Shown: positions 50,253 through 58,246, counted from the stretch's first letter. The stretch is 64,000 nt of DNA from Streptomyces acidiscabies (GCF_020010905.1 NZ_JAGJBY010000001.1:3926001-3990000), one strand, 5' to 3'. Notes: generated by a model from the sequence alone, not told the origin. Made by a program: numbers and translations.

Positions 50253-51527
50253 TCATCCCTCCCGCGCGGCGGCGCACACCGCGCGCGCGATCCGGGCGAC
50301 GTCGTCGTCGCCGGTGACGTACGGCGGCATCGTGTAGACGAGGTCGCGGAACGGCCGCAGCCACACGCCCTCGCGGACGGCCGCCGCCGTGGCCGCCGCC
50401 ATGTCGACGGGATGGTCCAACTGGACGACCCCGATGGCCCCGAGAACCCGGACGTCCCGAACTCCCGGCAGGGACAAGGCCGTTGACAGCCCCTCCGTCA
50501 ACCCCGTCTCGATCCGCTTCACTTCGGCCGCCCAGTCCTGCCCGAGCAGCAGCTCGATCGAGGCACGGGCGACGGCTGCGGCGAGCGGATTGCCCATGAA
50601 CGTCGGCCCGTGCGCCAGCACCGGGACCTCGCCGCGCGAGATCCCCTCGGCCACCCGCGCCGTGCACAGCGTCGCCGCGAGGGTCATGTAACCGCCGGTC
50701 AGCGCCTTGCCGACGCACATCACATCCGGCGTCACCGCCGCGTGATCCGCCGCGAACAGCGCACCCGTACGGCCGAACCCGGTCGCGATCTCGTCGAACA
50801 CGAGCAGCACGTCGTGCTCGTCGCACGCCTCGCGCAGCACGCGCAGATACGCGGGGGAGTGGAACCGCATCCCGCCCGCACCCTGCACGACCGGCTCCAC
50901 GATGACGGCGGCCAGCTCGTCCGCGTGGCGCGCGATCGCCGCGCGCAGCTCATCGGCGTACCCCTCGTCGAACTCCGACGGCGGTGCGCCCACGAAGAGT
51001 TGGCGGGGCAGGACGCCCGACCACAGCTCGTGCATCCCGCCCTCGGGGTCGCACACGGACATCGGGTGCCAGGTGTCGCCGTGGTAGCCGCCGCGCCAGG
51101 TCAGCAGGCGCTGTTTCGACGGGCGGCCCAGTGAACGCCAGTACTGGAGGCACATCTTGACCGCGACCTCGACCGACACCGACCCCGAGTCCGCGAGGAA
51201 CACGTGCTCCAGGCCCTCGGGGGTGATGTCGACGAGCAACTTCGCGAGCAGGACGGCGGGTTCGTGGGTGAGGCCGCCGAACATGACGTGGCTCATCCGG
51301 CCGAGCTGCTCGCGCGCGGCCTCGTCCAGCGCGGGGTGCCGGTAGCCGTGGATCGCCGACCACCACGAGGACATGCCGTCCACCAACTCGCCCCGGCCGT
51401 CCGCGAGTCGGAGCCGGACCCCGCTCGCCGCCTCGACGACGAGCGGTTCGACAGTGCCCGGCATCGGACCGTACGGATGCCAGACGTGCCGCCGGTCCAG
51501 CTCCAACAGCTCGGGTACGTCAGGCAT
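50253..51527 (-). CDS. bioA: Adenosylmethionine-8-amino-7-oxononanoate transaminase
   Basis: A 424-residue fold-type I PLP aminotransferase that makes DAPA from KAPA, using SAM as amino donor. Recognisable stretches are RHVWHPYGPM, MSSWWSAIHGYRHPALDEAA, VFDEIATGFGRTGALFAADH and the PLP-Lys in VMCVGKALTGGYMTLAAT (Lys about 274). It overlaps the bioB 3' end by 8 bases and precedes bioD directly, so the operon is tightly coupled. The frame to 51719 is an antisense extension of bioB. Confidence 0.95.
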   Translation of the reverse strand: MPDVPELLELDRRHVWHPYGPMPGTVEPLVVEAASGVRLRLADGRGELVDGMSSWWSAIHGYRHPALDEAAREQLGRMSHVMFGGLTHEPAVLLAKLLVDITPEGLEHVFLADSGSVSVEVAVKMCLQYWRSLGRPSKQRLLTWRGGYHGDTWHPMSVCDPEGGMHELWSGVLPRQLFVGAPPSEFDEGYADELRAAIARHADELAAVIVEPVVQGAGGMRFHSPAYLRVLREACDEHDVLLVFDEIATGFGRTGALFAADHAAVTPDVMCVGKALTGGYMTLAATLCTARVAEGISRGEVPVLAHGPTFMGNPLAAAVARASIELLLGQDWAAEVKRIETGLTEGLSTALSLPGVRDVRVLGAIGVVQLDHPVDMAAATAAAVREGVWLRPFRDLVYTMPPYVTGDDDVARIARAVCAAAREG

Positions 51528-52725
51528 TCGGCGCGAGATCCGTTCCGACACCGCGACGGCGGACGGCGACGAGGTCGGTACGGGGTTCACCGGACGAGGC
51601 CGCGACAGACGGCGCCGGCTCCGACGTACCGCACACGCCACCGCCACCACAGCCGGACGCGTCACCCTCATGACCTCCGCACCCGGCAGACTCCGCAGAC
51701 CCGCAGCCACCCCCGGCATGCACCCGATGCTCCGGCAACGTCACCTGATCCGCGCCCTCCACCTCGAACCCGGCGTCCGCGATCATGTCCAGGTCCGCCT
51801 GGCCCGCCTGCCCCTCGGTCGTCAGATAGTCCCCGAGGAAGATCGAGTTGGCGAGGTGCAGCGCCACCGGCTGCATCGACCGCAGATGCACCTCCCGCCC
51901 GCCCGCGATCCGCACCTCGATGTCGGGACACACGAACCGCACCATCGCGAGAATCCGCAGACAGTGCTGCGGGCTGAGGTGCCACTCCTTCGCGAGCGGC
52001 GTCCCCTCGACGGGGATGAGGAAGTTGACCGGCACCGAGTCGGGGTCGAGCGCGCGCAGCGAGAAGACGACGTCGACGAGGTCCTCGTCGCTCTCGCCCA
52101 TGCCCGCGATGAGCCCGGAACAGGCGGAGAGCCCGGCCGCGTGTGCCTTGCCGACGGTGTCGACGCGGTCCGCGTACGTGTGGGTCGTCGTGATCTCGCC
52201 GTACGTCGACTCGGACGTGTTGAGGTTGTGGTTGTACGCGTCGGCGCCGGCCTCGCGCAGCCGCTCCGCCTGCCCGTCGGTGAGCAGGCCGAGGCAGGCG
52301 CAGACCTCGACGCCCTCGTTCTCGTCCTTGATGGCCTTGATCGTCCCCGCGACCCGTTCCACGTCCCGGTCGGTCGGACCGCGCCCGGAGGCGACCAGGC
52401 AGACCCGCTTGGCGCCCCCGGCGACCCCGGCGGCGGCCGTACGGGACGCCTCGTCCGGCTTGATCCACGTGTACTTGAGGATGCCGGTCGTGGAGCCGAG
52501 GCGCTGGGAGCAGTACGAGCAGTCCTCGGGGCACAGGCCCGACTTGAGGTTGATCAGGTAGTTCAGCTTCACCCGGCGCCCGAACCAGTGCCGGCGCACC
52601 TTCCCGGCCGCGGCCACCACGTCGAGTACGTCGTCGTCCGAGGTGCGCAGCACGGCGAGCGCTTCCTCGCGGGTCGGCGGCTCGCGCCGAAGCCCCTTGT
52701 CCACCAGCGTCGTCAGCAGGTCCAT
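51520..52725 (-). CDS. bioB: Biotin synthase with Cys/Gly-rich C-terminal tail
   Basis: A 401-residue radical SAM enzyme inserting sulfur into dethiobiotin. The [4Fe-4S] motif CPEDCSYC is near residue 69, followed by conserved YNHNLNTSESTYGEITTTH, and FLGDYLTTEGQ. After the core (about residue 330), a ~70-residue tail adds several Cys-Gly repeats (GGGCGSAESAGCGGHE, GCGGGGVCG) and ends RRRGVGTDLAPNA. This tail may bind metal or be a lineage feature. First gene of the operon; start ATG at 52725. It is divergent from bioF. Confidence 0.94.
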   Translation of the reverse strand: MDLLTTLVDKGLRREPPTREEALAVLRTSDDDVLDVVAAAGKVRRHWFGRRVKLNYLINLKSGLCPEDCSYCSQRLGSTTGILKYTWIKPDEASRTAAAGVAGGAKRVCLVASGRGPTDRDVERVAGTIKAIKDENEGVEVCACLGLLTDGQAERLREAGADAYNHNLNTSESTYGEITTTHTYADRVDTVGKAHAAGLSACSGLIAGMGESDEDLVDVVFSLRALDPDSVPVNFLIPVEGTPLAKEWHLSPQHCLRILAMVRFVCPDIEVRIAGGREVHLRSMQPVALHLANSIFLGDYLTTEGQAGQADLDMIADAGFEVEGADQVTLPEHRVHAGGGCGSAESAGCGGHEGDASGCGGGGVCGTSEPAPSVAASSGEPRTDLVAVRRRGVGTDLAPNA

Positions 52726-52794
52726 GAGAGCCGATCCTGTCCTACCGGGCCGCCCGGGGCCAAGGTGGGGATCGCACAACAGACCCCGCTTGAC

Positions 52795-52812
52795 GTGTGG
52801 GTATTGCCACAC
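52795..52812. promoter_or_regulatory. Palindrome in the bioB/bioF divergent promoter region
   Basis: GTGTGG-N6-CCACAC is a perfect 18-base inverted repeat in the 181-base gap between bioB (minus) and bioF (plus). TTGACG at 52790 and TAATGT at 52835-52840 are nearby promoter-like boxes. Position and symmetry make it a candidate operator for a biotin repressor; the regulator is not in the window. Confidence 0.5.
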
Positions 52813-52906
52813 AGTGGGCGGCTTGTCGGCCCGCTAATGTCTGTTCGCTGTCTACAAAGCCCCGGACAGTGCCCCGGAACCCGCACAAGCCCCGGAGGAC
52901 CGACCC

Positions 52907-54034
52907 ATGGCGTTCGGCTGGATCGACGACCACGCGCAGGCGCGCCGCCGCGCCGGACTCGTCCGCACCCTGCGCCCCCGCCCCGCCGACAGCCCCCTGC
53001 TCGACCTCGCGAGCAACGACTACCTGGGCCTCGCCCGCCACCCCGAGGTCACCGAGGGCGCGGCGCGGGCGGCCAGGACCTGGGGCGGCGGCGCCACCGG
53101 CTCCCGCCTGGTCACCGGTACGACCGAGCTGCACGCCGAACTGGAGCGCGAACTCGCCGAGTTCTGCGGCGCCGAGGCGGCCCTCGTGTTCTCCTCCGGC
53201 TACGCCGCGAACCTCGCCGCCGTCACCGCCCTCGCCCCCGAGGGCACCCTCGTCCTCTCCGACGCGGGCAACCACGCCTCCCTCATCGACGGCTGCCGCC
53301 TGGCCCGGGGCACCGTCCAGGTCGTCGGCCACGCCGACCCGGAGGCGGTGCGCAAGACCCTGCGTACGTACGACGGCGAGGCGATCGTCGTCTCCGACAC
53401 CGTGTTCTCCGTGGACGGCGACGCGGCCCCCCTGGACCGGCTCGCGGCGGCCTGCCGGGAAGCGGGCGCCGGGCTGGTCGTGGACGACGCGCACGGCCTC
53501 GGCGTGATCGGCGACGGCGGGCGCGGAGCGCCGTACGCGGCCGGACTCGCGGGCGCGGACGACGTCGTCGTCACCGTCACCCTGTCGAAGTCGCTCGGCA
53601 GCCAGGGCGGCGCGGTGCTGGGACCGGCGAAGGTGATCGACCATCTCGTCAACGCGGCCCGCACGTTCATCTTCGACACGGGACTCGCCCCGGCGGCGGC
53701 CGGAGCCGCCCTCGCGGCCCTGCGGCTGCTGCGGCGGGAACCCGAGCGGGCGCAGCGGGCCCGCGCGGTGGCGGGCGAGCTGCACGACCGGCTGACGGCC
53801 GCGGGCCTGGACGCGGTACGCCCCGACGCCGCGGTCGTCTCCGTGCGCGCCCCGTCGCCCGAGGCGGCCGTCCGCTGGGCGGCGGACTGCCGGACGGCGG
53901 GGCTCGCGGTGGGGTGCTTCCGCCCCCCTTCCGTGCCCGACGGTGTCTCACGGCTGCGGCTGACCGCCCGCGCGGACCTCTCCGGGGTGGAAGTGGACCG
54001 CGCGGTGCGGGTGATCGACGCGACACGACCATGA
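52907..54034 (+). CDS. bioF: 8-amino-7-oxononanoate synthase
   Basis: A 375-residue PLP enzyme joining pimeloyl thioester and alanine to give KAPA, the substrate of the divergent bioA. The segments LDLASNDYLGLARHPEV, GGGATGSRLVTGTTELHAEL, DDAHGLGVIGDGGRG and the PLP-Lys in VTLSKSLGSQGGAVLG (about residue 227) are present. GGAGG is 8 bases before the ATG. No pimeloyl-supplying gene (bioC, bioH, bioI) is nearby. Confidence 0.95.
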   Translation: MAFGWIDDHAQARRRAGLVRTLRPRPADSPLLDLASNDYLGLARHPEVTEGAARAARTWGGGATGSRLVTGTTELHAELERELAEFCGAEAALVFSSGYAANLAAVTALAPEGTLVLSDAGNHASLIDGCRLARGTVQVVGHADPEAVRKTLRTYDGEAIVVSDTVFSVDGDAAPLDRLAAACREAGAGLVVDDAHGLGVIGDGGRGAPYAAGLAGADDVVVTVTLSKSLGSQGGAVLGPAKVIDHLVNAARTFIFDTGLAPAAAGAALAALRLLRREPERAQRARAVAGELHDRLTAAGLDAVRPDAAVVSVRAPSPEAAVRWAADCRTAGLAVGCFRPPSVPDGVSRLRLTARADLSGVEVDRAVRVIDATRP

Positions 54035-54073
54035 GTCGGCGACACGGCCGTGCTGTATTTCAGGAGAGCGTGC

Positions 54074-54280
54074 TCAGAGTGCCGAGGCGAACTCCGTCCA
54101 GCTCCCCTGGGTGAAGAGCAGCGCGGGTCCGGTGGGGGACTTGGAGTCGCGGACCGCGAGGAGACCCGAGTACGGGGCTGTCTCCACGCAGTTGTTGGCT
54201 CCCGTGCTGTAGCTGCTGCGCAGCCATCGAGCCTCGTGCAGAGCGATTGCGGAAGGAACGTTCCGAGGCAGTGCTGACAT
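54074..54280 (-). CDS. DUF397 domain protein (second WhiJ-type cluster)
   Basis: A 68-residue DUF397 protein with WLRSSYSTGANNCVETAP and VRDSKSPTGPALLFTQGSW, the standard motif halves without duplication. It lies 12 bases after the XRE gene on the same strand and converges on bioF. It is the second DUF397 of the window, in the same arrangement as the first, next to an XRE gene with an ATP-binding gene divergent. Confidence 0.9.
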   Translation of the reverse strand: MSALPRNVPSAIALHEARWLRSSYSTGANNCVETAPYSGLLAVRDSKSPTGPALLFTQGSWTEFASAL

Positions 54281-54292
54281 GGGGGTGCCTCC

Positions 54293-55153
54293 TTACGCGC
54301 CGTCACCTGTCCCGGCGATGAAATCCAATGAGTCCTCGGGTGAAAGGGCATGGATCTGAAGCTTGGTGAAAGCCTCCGAGTAGGCCCGGAGGTCTTCTTT
54401 CCCCTCAAGGTGATGACTACTCGTCAAGTGGTCGAGAACGACCACATCCAGATCAGAAACGCTCGAGAACGAAAAGACTACGAAAGGCCCTGTCACCCCG
54501 ATATGCGCCCCCGCCGAGAACGGGAGTACCTGGAGCGTCACTTGGGGGAGTTTCGCGGCCTCCAGCAACCGTTCCAGTTGCGCCGCCATCACCTCGGGAC
54601 CGCCCACCTGACGGCGCAGCACCGCCTCGTCGAGGACGGCGCTCAGCAGCAGCGGCGGGTTCCCGAGCAGCACGTCCTGGCGGGCCAGCCGCACCTCCAC
54701 CAGCGCGTCCAACTGCTCCTCGTCCACGCCCTCCAGGGCCGAGCGGGTCACCGCGCGAGCGTACTCGGGGGTCTGGAGCAGCCCCGGGACCACCGTCGTC
54801 TCCAGCGTGCGCATCGCGCTCGCCTGCGACTCCAGGCTGATGAAGTCCCGGTACGTGGGCGGCAGCAGACCCCGGTAGGCGTGCCACCAGTGGTCCCGCC
54901 CGACCCCCTCGCCACCCCCGGCGAGCACCAGCATCAGCTCCCGCAGCCGGGCGTCGGCCACCCCGTAGGCGTCCAGGAGCAGCGCCACATCGGCCGGTTT
55001 CGCACTGCTGGTGCCGGTCTCGATCCGGCTCACCTTCGACTGGTGCCAGCCCACCAGCCGGGCCGCCTCGCCGCTCGTGAGCCGGGCCCGATTGCGTAAC
55101 GCACGCAGTTCCGCGCCCAGTTTGCGGCGGCGCACCGCCGGGCCGTGTTGCAT
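54293..55153 (-). CDS. XRE-family WhiJ-like regulator (DUF5753), contains a TTA codon
   Basis: A 286-residue regulator: HTH at about residues 13-65 (LTSGEAARLVGWHQSKVSRIE) and DUF5753 at about 95-275 (VVPGLLQTPEYARAVTRSAL). The ATG at 55153 has GAGGAG 6 bases upstream; an earlier in-frame ATG at 55177 has none. Leu19 is encoded by TTA (55097-55099), so translation should depend on the bldA tRNA and be limited to late growth. It is followed by DUF397 and is divergent from an ATP-binding gene. Confidence 0.9.
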   Translation of the reverse strand: MQHGPAVRRRKLGAELRALRNRARLTSGEAARLVGWHQSKVSRIETGTSSAKPADVALLLDAYGVADARLRELMLVLAGGGEGVGRDHWWHAYRGLLPPTYRDFISLESQASAMRTLETTVVPGLLQTPEYARAVTRSALEGVDEEQLDALVEVRLARQDVLLGNPPLLLSAVLDEAVLRRQVGGPEVMAAQLERLLEAAKLPQVTLQVLPFSAGAHIGVTGPFVVFSFSSVSDLDVVVLDHLTSSHHLEGKEDLRAYSEAFTKLQIHALSPEDSLDFIAGTGDGA

Positions 55154-55379
55154 GCCCTTCTCCTCACTGCTTCCCATTACTCCCTGCGCGCCGCCCAAAT
55201 CCGATCTGCCGTAGCAGAGTTCACCGCTTCGGGCGACAGATATATGCATATCCTGGTGGATCGCCGCACAGGAGGCCCGTGGAAATGGCAGTCTGACGGT
55301 GAAGCACCAGTCCGGGACCGTACTCGAACCATCCGCCTCGTGTCGGACGCCGGTCCCGTGGGAAAGGGACGACGTCGCC

Positions 55380-55820
55380 ATGGCAGACCACCTGGAAGCA
55401 TCCGTCACCCTGCCGAGCGACCCCGTGTCGGTCGCCGCGGCCCGTACCTTCACCGCGGGCACGCTCGCGGAGTGGGGCCTGCCGCCCGGCGCGGACCTCG
55501 CCGAGACCATCCGCCTGATCGTCTCCGAACTCGCCACCAACGCCATCCAGCACACCCTCGGCCAGTCGCCGACCTTCACCGTCGCCCTCGTCCTCGACCG
55601 GGACGAGCAGGTCAGCGTCGGCGTCACGGACAGCCATCCGCGCTTCCCCAAACGCCTTCCGGCCGCTGTCCAGCAGGACAACGGCCGGGGGATGGTGATC
55701 ATCCGCTCGCTGGCGGCGGAGTGCGGCGGGCGCCTCAGGGTGCGGCCCACCCAGGAGGGCGGCAAGACGGTCCTGTGCGAGCTGCCCTGGACGGCGGCGA
55801 CGGTGCAGCGGGCTACTTGA
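55380..55820 (+). CDS. ATP-binding protein (anti-sigma-like HATPase), second WhiJ cluster
   Basis: A 146-residue HATPase_c_2 protein. The N-box is IVSELATNAIQHTLG (about residues 42-56) and the glycine-rich lid is QDNGRGMVIIRSLAAECGG. It differs clearly from the first cluster's ATPase (28723). The ATG at 55380 is the family-like start; a start at 55299 is possible. Its stop overlaps the convergent NlpC/P60 gene by 8 bases. The 226-base gap to the XRE gene holds the promoters; no gene was seen in it. Confidence 0.87.
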   Translation: MADHLEASVTLPSDPVSVAAARTFTAGTLAEWGLPPGADLAETIRLIVSELATNAIQHTLGQSPTFTVALVLDRDEQVSVGVTDSHPRFPKRLPAAVQQDNGRGMVIIRSLAAECGGRLRVRPTQEGGKTVLCELPWTAATVQRAT

Positions 55821-56286
55821 CCCGGCCGTACCAGACGCTCTTGGTCCAGATCTTCTGGAGGCGCACCACGTCACCGGTCTTCGGCGAGTGCCAGATCTTG
55901 TTGTTCCCGGCGTATATCGCCACGTGGTAGACGTTCGACCCGGAGTGGAAGAAGACCAGGTCTCCCTTCTGCCGCTTCGACGCGGAGATGTGCTTGGTCT
56001 TGTTGTACTGCTGGGTGGTCGTGCGCGGCAGGGACTTGCCCGCCTTCTTGAACGCGTACTGCGTGAGCCCCGAGCAGTCGAACCGCTTCGGTCCGGCGGC
56101 GCCGTACTTGTACGGGGCGCCCTTCTTGGACGCCGCGATCTGGAGCGCCTTCGTCGAGACGGTGGCCGCCTCGGCTCCGGAGGCGACACCCGGTACGACC
56201 ACGGAGCCGCCCACGGCGGCCAGTGCGAAGGCCGAGACCGTTCCGGCTCGGACCATCATCGACGGGACACGATTGAGCGCAGTCAT
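55813..56286 (-). CDS. Secreted NlpC/P60-family cell-wall hydrolase
   Basis: A 157-residue secreted endopeptidase (C40). The signal peptide has MVRAGTVSAFALAAVGGSVV and a probable cleavage near SGA or EAA. The catalytic Cys is in RFDCSGLTQYAFKKAG and the His in NVYHVAIYAGNNKI. These enzymes cut D-Glu/DAP-type bonds in peptidoglycan stems. AAGGG precedes the ATG at 56286; a TTG two codons upstream is less likely. A c-di-AMP riboswitch fills the upstream region, typical for wall-hydrolase genes in Streptomyces. Confidence 0.92.
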   Translation of the reverse strand: MTALNRVPSMMVRAGTVSAFALAAVGGSVVVPGVASGAEAATVSTKALQIAASKKGAPYKYGAAGPKRFDCSGLTQYAFKKAGKSLPRTTTQQYNKTKHISASKRQKGDLVFFHSGSNVYHVAIYAGNNKIWHSPKTGDVVRLQKIWTKSVWYGRVK

Positions 56287-56299
56287 GCGCAACCCTTCG

Positions 56300-56510
56300 T
56301 CAACCGCCTGAGAAGGATGACCTGTCGGATTCGGGCTGGCGAAGTTGGCCCGGCCGTGTCACCACGGCTTCACCCCAAGGGCTGCGCGGCCCGGTCATGG
56401 CGTGACCGTCCCGGCGACCCGTACTGCCTGGGTCCTCCACTCCTGCCGATGCACTCCTGTCGACTCGGTCAATCCGGGCAGCGGCAGGACTCGGCGTCCA
56501 CCCGGACCGC
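56300..56510 (-). promoter_or_regulatory. ydaO-type cyclic di-AMP riboswitch
   Basis: On the minus strand CTTGGGGTGAAGCC (GGGGTGAA complement at 56369-56376) is followed by CCCGAATCCGACAGGTCATCC (56315-56335). These are the two most conserved blocks of the ydaO-yuaA class. The stem-forming upstream half (CCTGCCGCTGCCCGG) lies near 56475-56495. High c-di-AMP would turn the downstream NlpC/P60 gene off. The 5' boundary is approximate. Confidence 0.8.
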
Positions 56511-56547
56511 CCCGCCTCTGGTGGCGGGGGCTTGTCGTCAGTCAGGG

Positions 56548-56578
56548 ATCTTGACTCACTCGTGACCGAAATACCCAA
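56548..56578 (-). promoter_or_regulatory. Candidate promoter of the NlpC/P60 transcript
   Basis: TTGGGT (complement of 56573-56578) and CAAGAT (complement of 56548-56553) are spaced by 19 bases, about 40 bases upstream of the riboswitch. Both boxes are only partial matches. The remainder of the gap, 56579-56886, shows no gene. Confidence 0.35.
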
Positions 56579-56886
56579 CGAATCCGAGGATTTGTGGCCT
56601 TACTCACGACTGAGCCATTCGGGTGAACAGTTCGAGAAACGGCCACGTGTCCGTCACCTGCGCAGCCGTCGATCAGGGCGGGAATGCCCCGGTCCGCACC
56701 CCGTCTCCGCAGGTTGCGCAACCTCTGAGGGCCGCCCGGGGGAAACCTCGTTACGCCGAACGGGGGACGGTTCTACGCCACTGTCCGCCGCCCGGCGGCC
56801 CTCCGGTGGCGATGCGTCATCACGCACCGTGCGACGGCCCCGTACGTCACCGCGAGGGAGCACGGGCGGGCGCGTGAGGCGCACGC

Positions 56887-57189
56887 TCAGCTCCGGGGCG
56901 GGGGCAGCGTCACCCTCGCCGTGCGCCGGTCGCCGTCCAGGACGCGCAGGGCGCGCGCCAGGGTCTCCGCGTGGACCTCGTGCTCGCCGCGCTGGTGCAT
57001 CAGCGTCAGCGCGTCACGCAGCGCGGTCGCCTTCGCCACCAGCGCCTGCGCCGCCCTGAGGCCCCGGTAGGTGTCGCCGTCCCGGCTGGGGTTGATGCGG
57101 CCCAGCAGGTCGACGACCTCCAGGTAATGGTCGATCAGGTCGGCCTCCGCGCGCGTCAGCGCCGGGAGCGGGGGGAGTTCCGGCAGCAT
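56887..57189 (-). CDS. Small conserved-looking protein of unknown function, downstream of clpP-like gene
   Basis: A 100-residue, mostly helical, charged protein (DLIDHYLEVVDLLGRINPSR, LRDALTLMHQRGEHEVHAE) without signal or membrane segment. I do not recognise a domain. It starts 7 bases after the ClpP-like stop on the same strand, so the two are likely co-transcribed and may work together. Third-position GC fits a real gene. Confidence 0.65.
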   Translation of the reverse strand: MLPELPPLPALTRAEADLIDHYLEVVDLLGRINPSRDGDTYRGLRAAQALVAKATALRDALTLMHQRGEHEVHAETLARALRVLDGDRRTARVTLPPPRS

Positions 57190-57196
57190 CCAGCCC

Positions 57197-57823
57197 TCAC
57201 CTTCCGCCGCTCGCCCCGCGGGTCGACACGATCCGGTCGACGATGCCGTACGCCACCGCCGCCTCCGCGTCGAGCACCCGGTCCCGCTCGATGTCCTCGG
57301 TCACCTGCTGCGGGGTACGGCCCGAGTGACGTACGAGCATCTCCTCCAGGAGCGCCCGGGTCCGGCTCAACTCCTCGGCCTGGATGGCGAGATCGCTGGC
57401 CTGGCCCTGGAACTCGCCGGCCTCGGGCTGGCCGATCACCACCCGCGCGCCGGGCAGGATCAGCCGCCTGCCCGGGGTGCCGGCCGCGAGCAGGACCGCC
57501 GCCGACGCGCCGGCCTGGCCCAGGCAGATCGTCTCCACGTCGCAGCTGACGTACCGCATCGTGTCGTAGATCGCCGACATCGCCGTGAACGAGCCGCCCG
57601 GGGAGTTGATGTACAGCGAGATCGCCCGGTCCGGGTCCTGGTACTCCAGGTGCATGAACTGGGCCATCACGTCGTTCGCCGAGACGTCGTCCACCGGCGT
57701 CCCGAGGAAGACGATCCGCTCCTCCAGGAGTTTCGAGTACGGGTCCAGCGTCTTCGTGCCGTAGCTCGTGCGTTCGTGGAACTCAGGCAGGACGTGCCGG
57801 GCGTGGGCGGTCGGGCGGTTCAT
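57197..57823 (-). CDS. ClpP-like protein lacking catalytic Ser and His
   Basis: A 208-residue ClpP-fold protein. Much of the fold is intact: ISLYINSPGGSFTAMSAIYD, QPEAGEFQGQASDLAIQAEE, ERDRVLDAEAAVAYGIVD. The serine elbow, normally GQAASMG, reads GQAGASAA; the catalytic Ser position is Ala106 with a Ser one residue later. The catalytic His in MIHQP is Gly131 (VVIGQP). The Asp in ERDR is kept. It should be proteolytically dead and may form mixed rings with active ClpP. GGAGG precedes the ATG. Confidence 0.85.
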   Translation of the reverse strand: MNRPTAHARHVLPEFHERTSYGTKTLDPYSKLLEERIVFLGTPVDDVSANDVMAQFMHLEYQDPDRAISLYINSPGGSFTAMSAIYDTMRYVSCDVETICLGQAGASAAVLLAAGTPGRRLILPGARVVIGQPEAGEFQGQASDLAIQAEELSRTRALLEEMLVRHSGRTPQQVTEDIERDRVLDAEAAVAYGIVDRIVSTRGASGGR

Positions 57824-57852
57824 GGATGACCCTCCTTCTGCGTCTGTAAAAA

Positions 57853-57880
57853 ATGTACAGGACGTACGTGACGTTAGAAT
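57853..57880. promoter_or_regulatory. Divergent overlapping promoters of clpP-like and phd-like genes
   Basis: TAGAAT (57875-57880) is 5 bases before the antitoxin ATG. On the other strand TACATT (complement of 57853-57858) is a -10 box for the clpP-like gene. Between them lie TGTACA and GTACGT palindromes that could be Phd operator half-sites. Confidence 0.4.
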
Positions 57881-57885
57881 GAGGT

Positions 57886-58164
57886 ATGGCCTACGAGATT
57901 CCGGTGACGCAAGCCAGGGCTGAACTCGCCGACCTGATCAACCGGGTCGTCTACGGCGGCGAGCGCGTCGTCGTCACGCGACACGGAAAACCCCTGGTGG
58001 CACTGGTCTCCGCAGCGGACCTGGAACGCCTCGACGCGATGGACGCGCCCGTCGAGGAGCCGATGATCAGCGCGGTGTCGACGGTCCGCGAGGTGGCTTC
58101 AGCTCCTCGCGAACGACAGCGGTTCGGGATCGCGGCGGAGCACCGGGGGCCGGCGCTGGGGTGA
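57886..58164 (+). CDS. Orphan Phd/YefM-family antitoxin
   Basis: A 92-residue protein of the Phd/YefM type: MAYEIPVTQARAELADLINR with the DNA-binding beta-hairpin VVVTRHGKPLVALVSAADLE. The C-terminal ~35 residues would normally wrap a RelE/Doc toxin. No toxin gene follows: the next 80 bases hold a hairpin and then an opposite-strand gene. It is divergent from the clpP-like gene with overlapping promoters, so it might regulate it. GAGGT lies directly before the ATG. Confidence 0.88.
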   Translation: MAYEIPVTQARAELADLINRVVYGGERVVVTRHGKPLVALVSAADLERLDAMDAPVEEPMISAVSTVREVASAPRERQRFGIAAEHRGPALG

Positions 58165-58184
58165 GACGCGCCGGTGAAAGGGGT

Positions 58185-58214
58185 GCGCGCCCTCGCCGGG
58201 GAGGCGGGGCGCGC
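58185..58214. terminator. Hairpin between the antitoxin and DUF3533-like genes
   Basis: GCGCGCCC (58185-58192) and GGGCGCGC (58207-58214) form an 8-bp stem with a 14-base loop between convergent genes. Confidence 0.45.
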
Positions 58215-58246
58215 TGGGGGGTATCGGTACGTCGGTGAGGTTGCCG

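Noticed and set aside
57886..58246. Toxin gene partner of the Phd antitoxin
   Set aside because: Only about 80 bases separate it from the opposite-strand DUF3533-like gene, and they hold a hairpin, not a frame.
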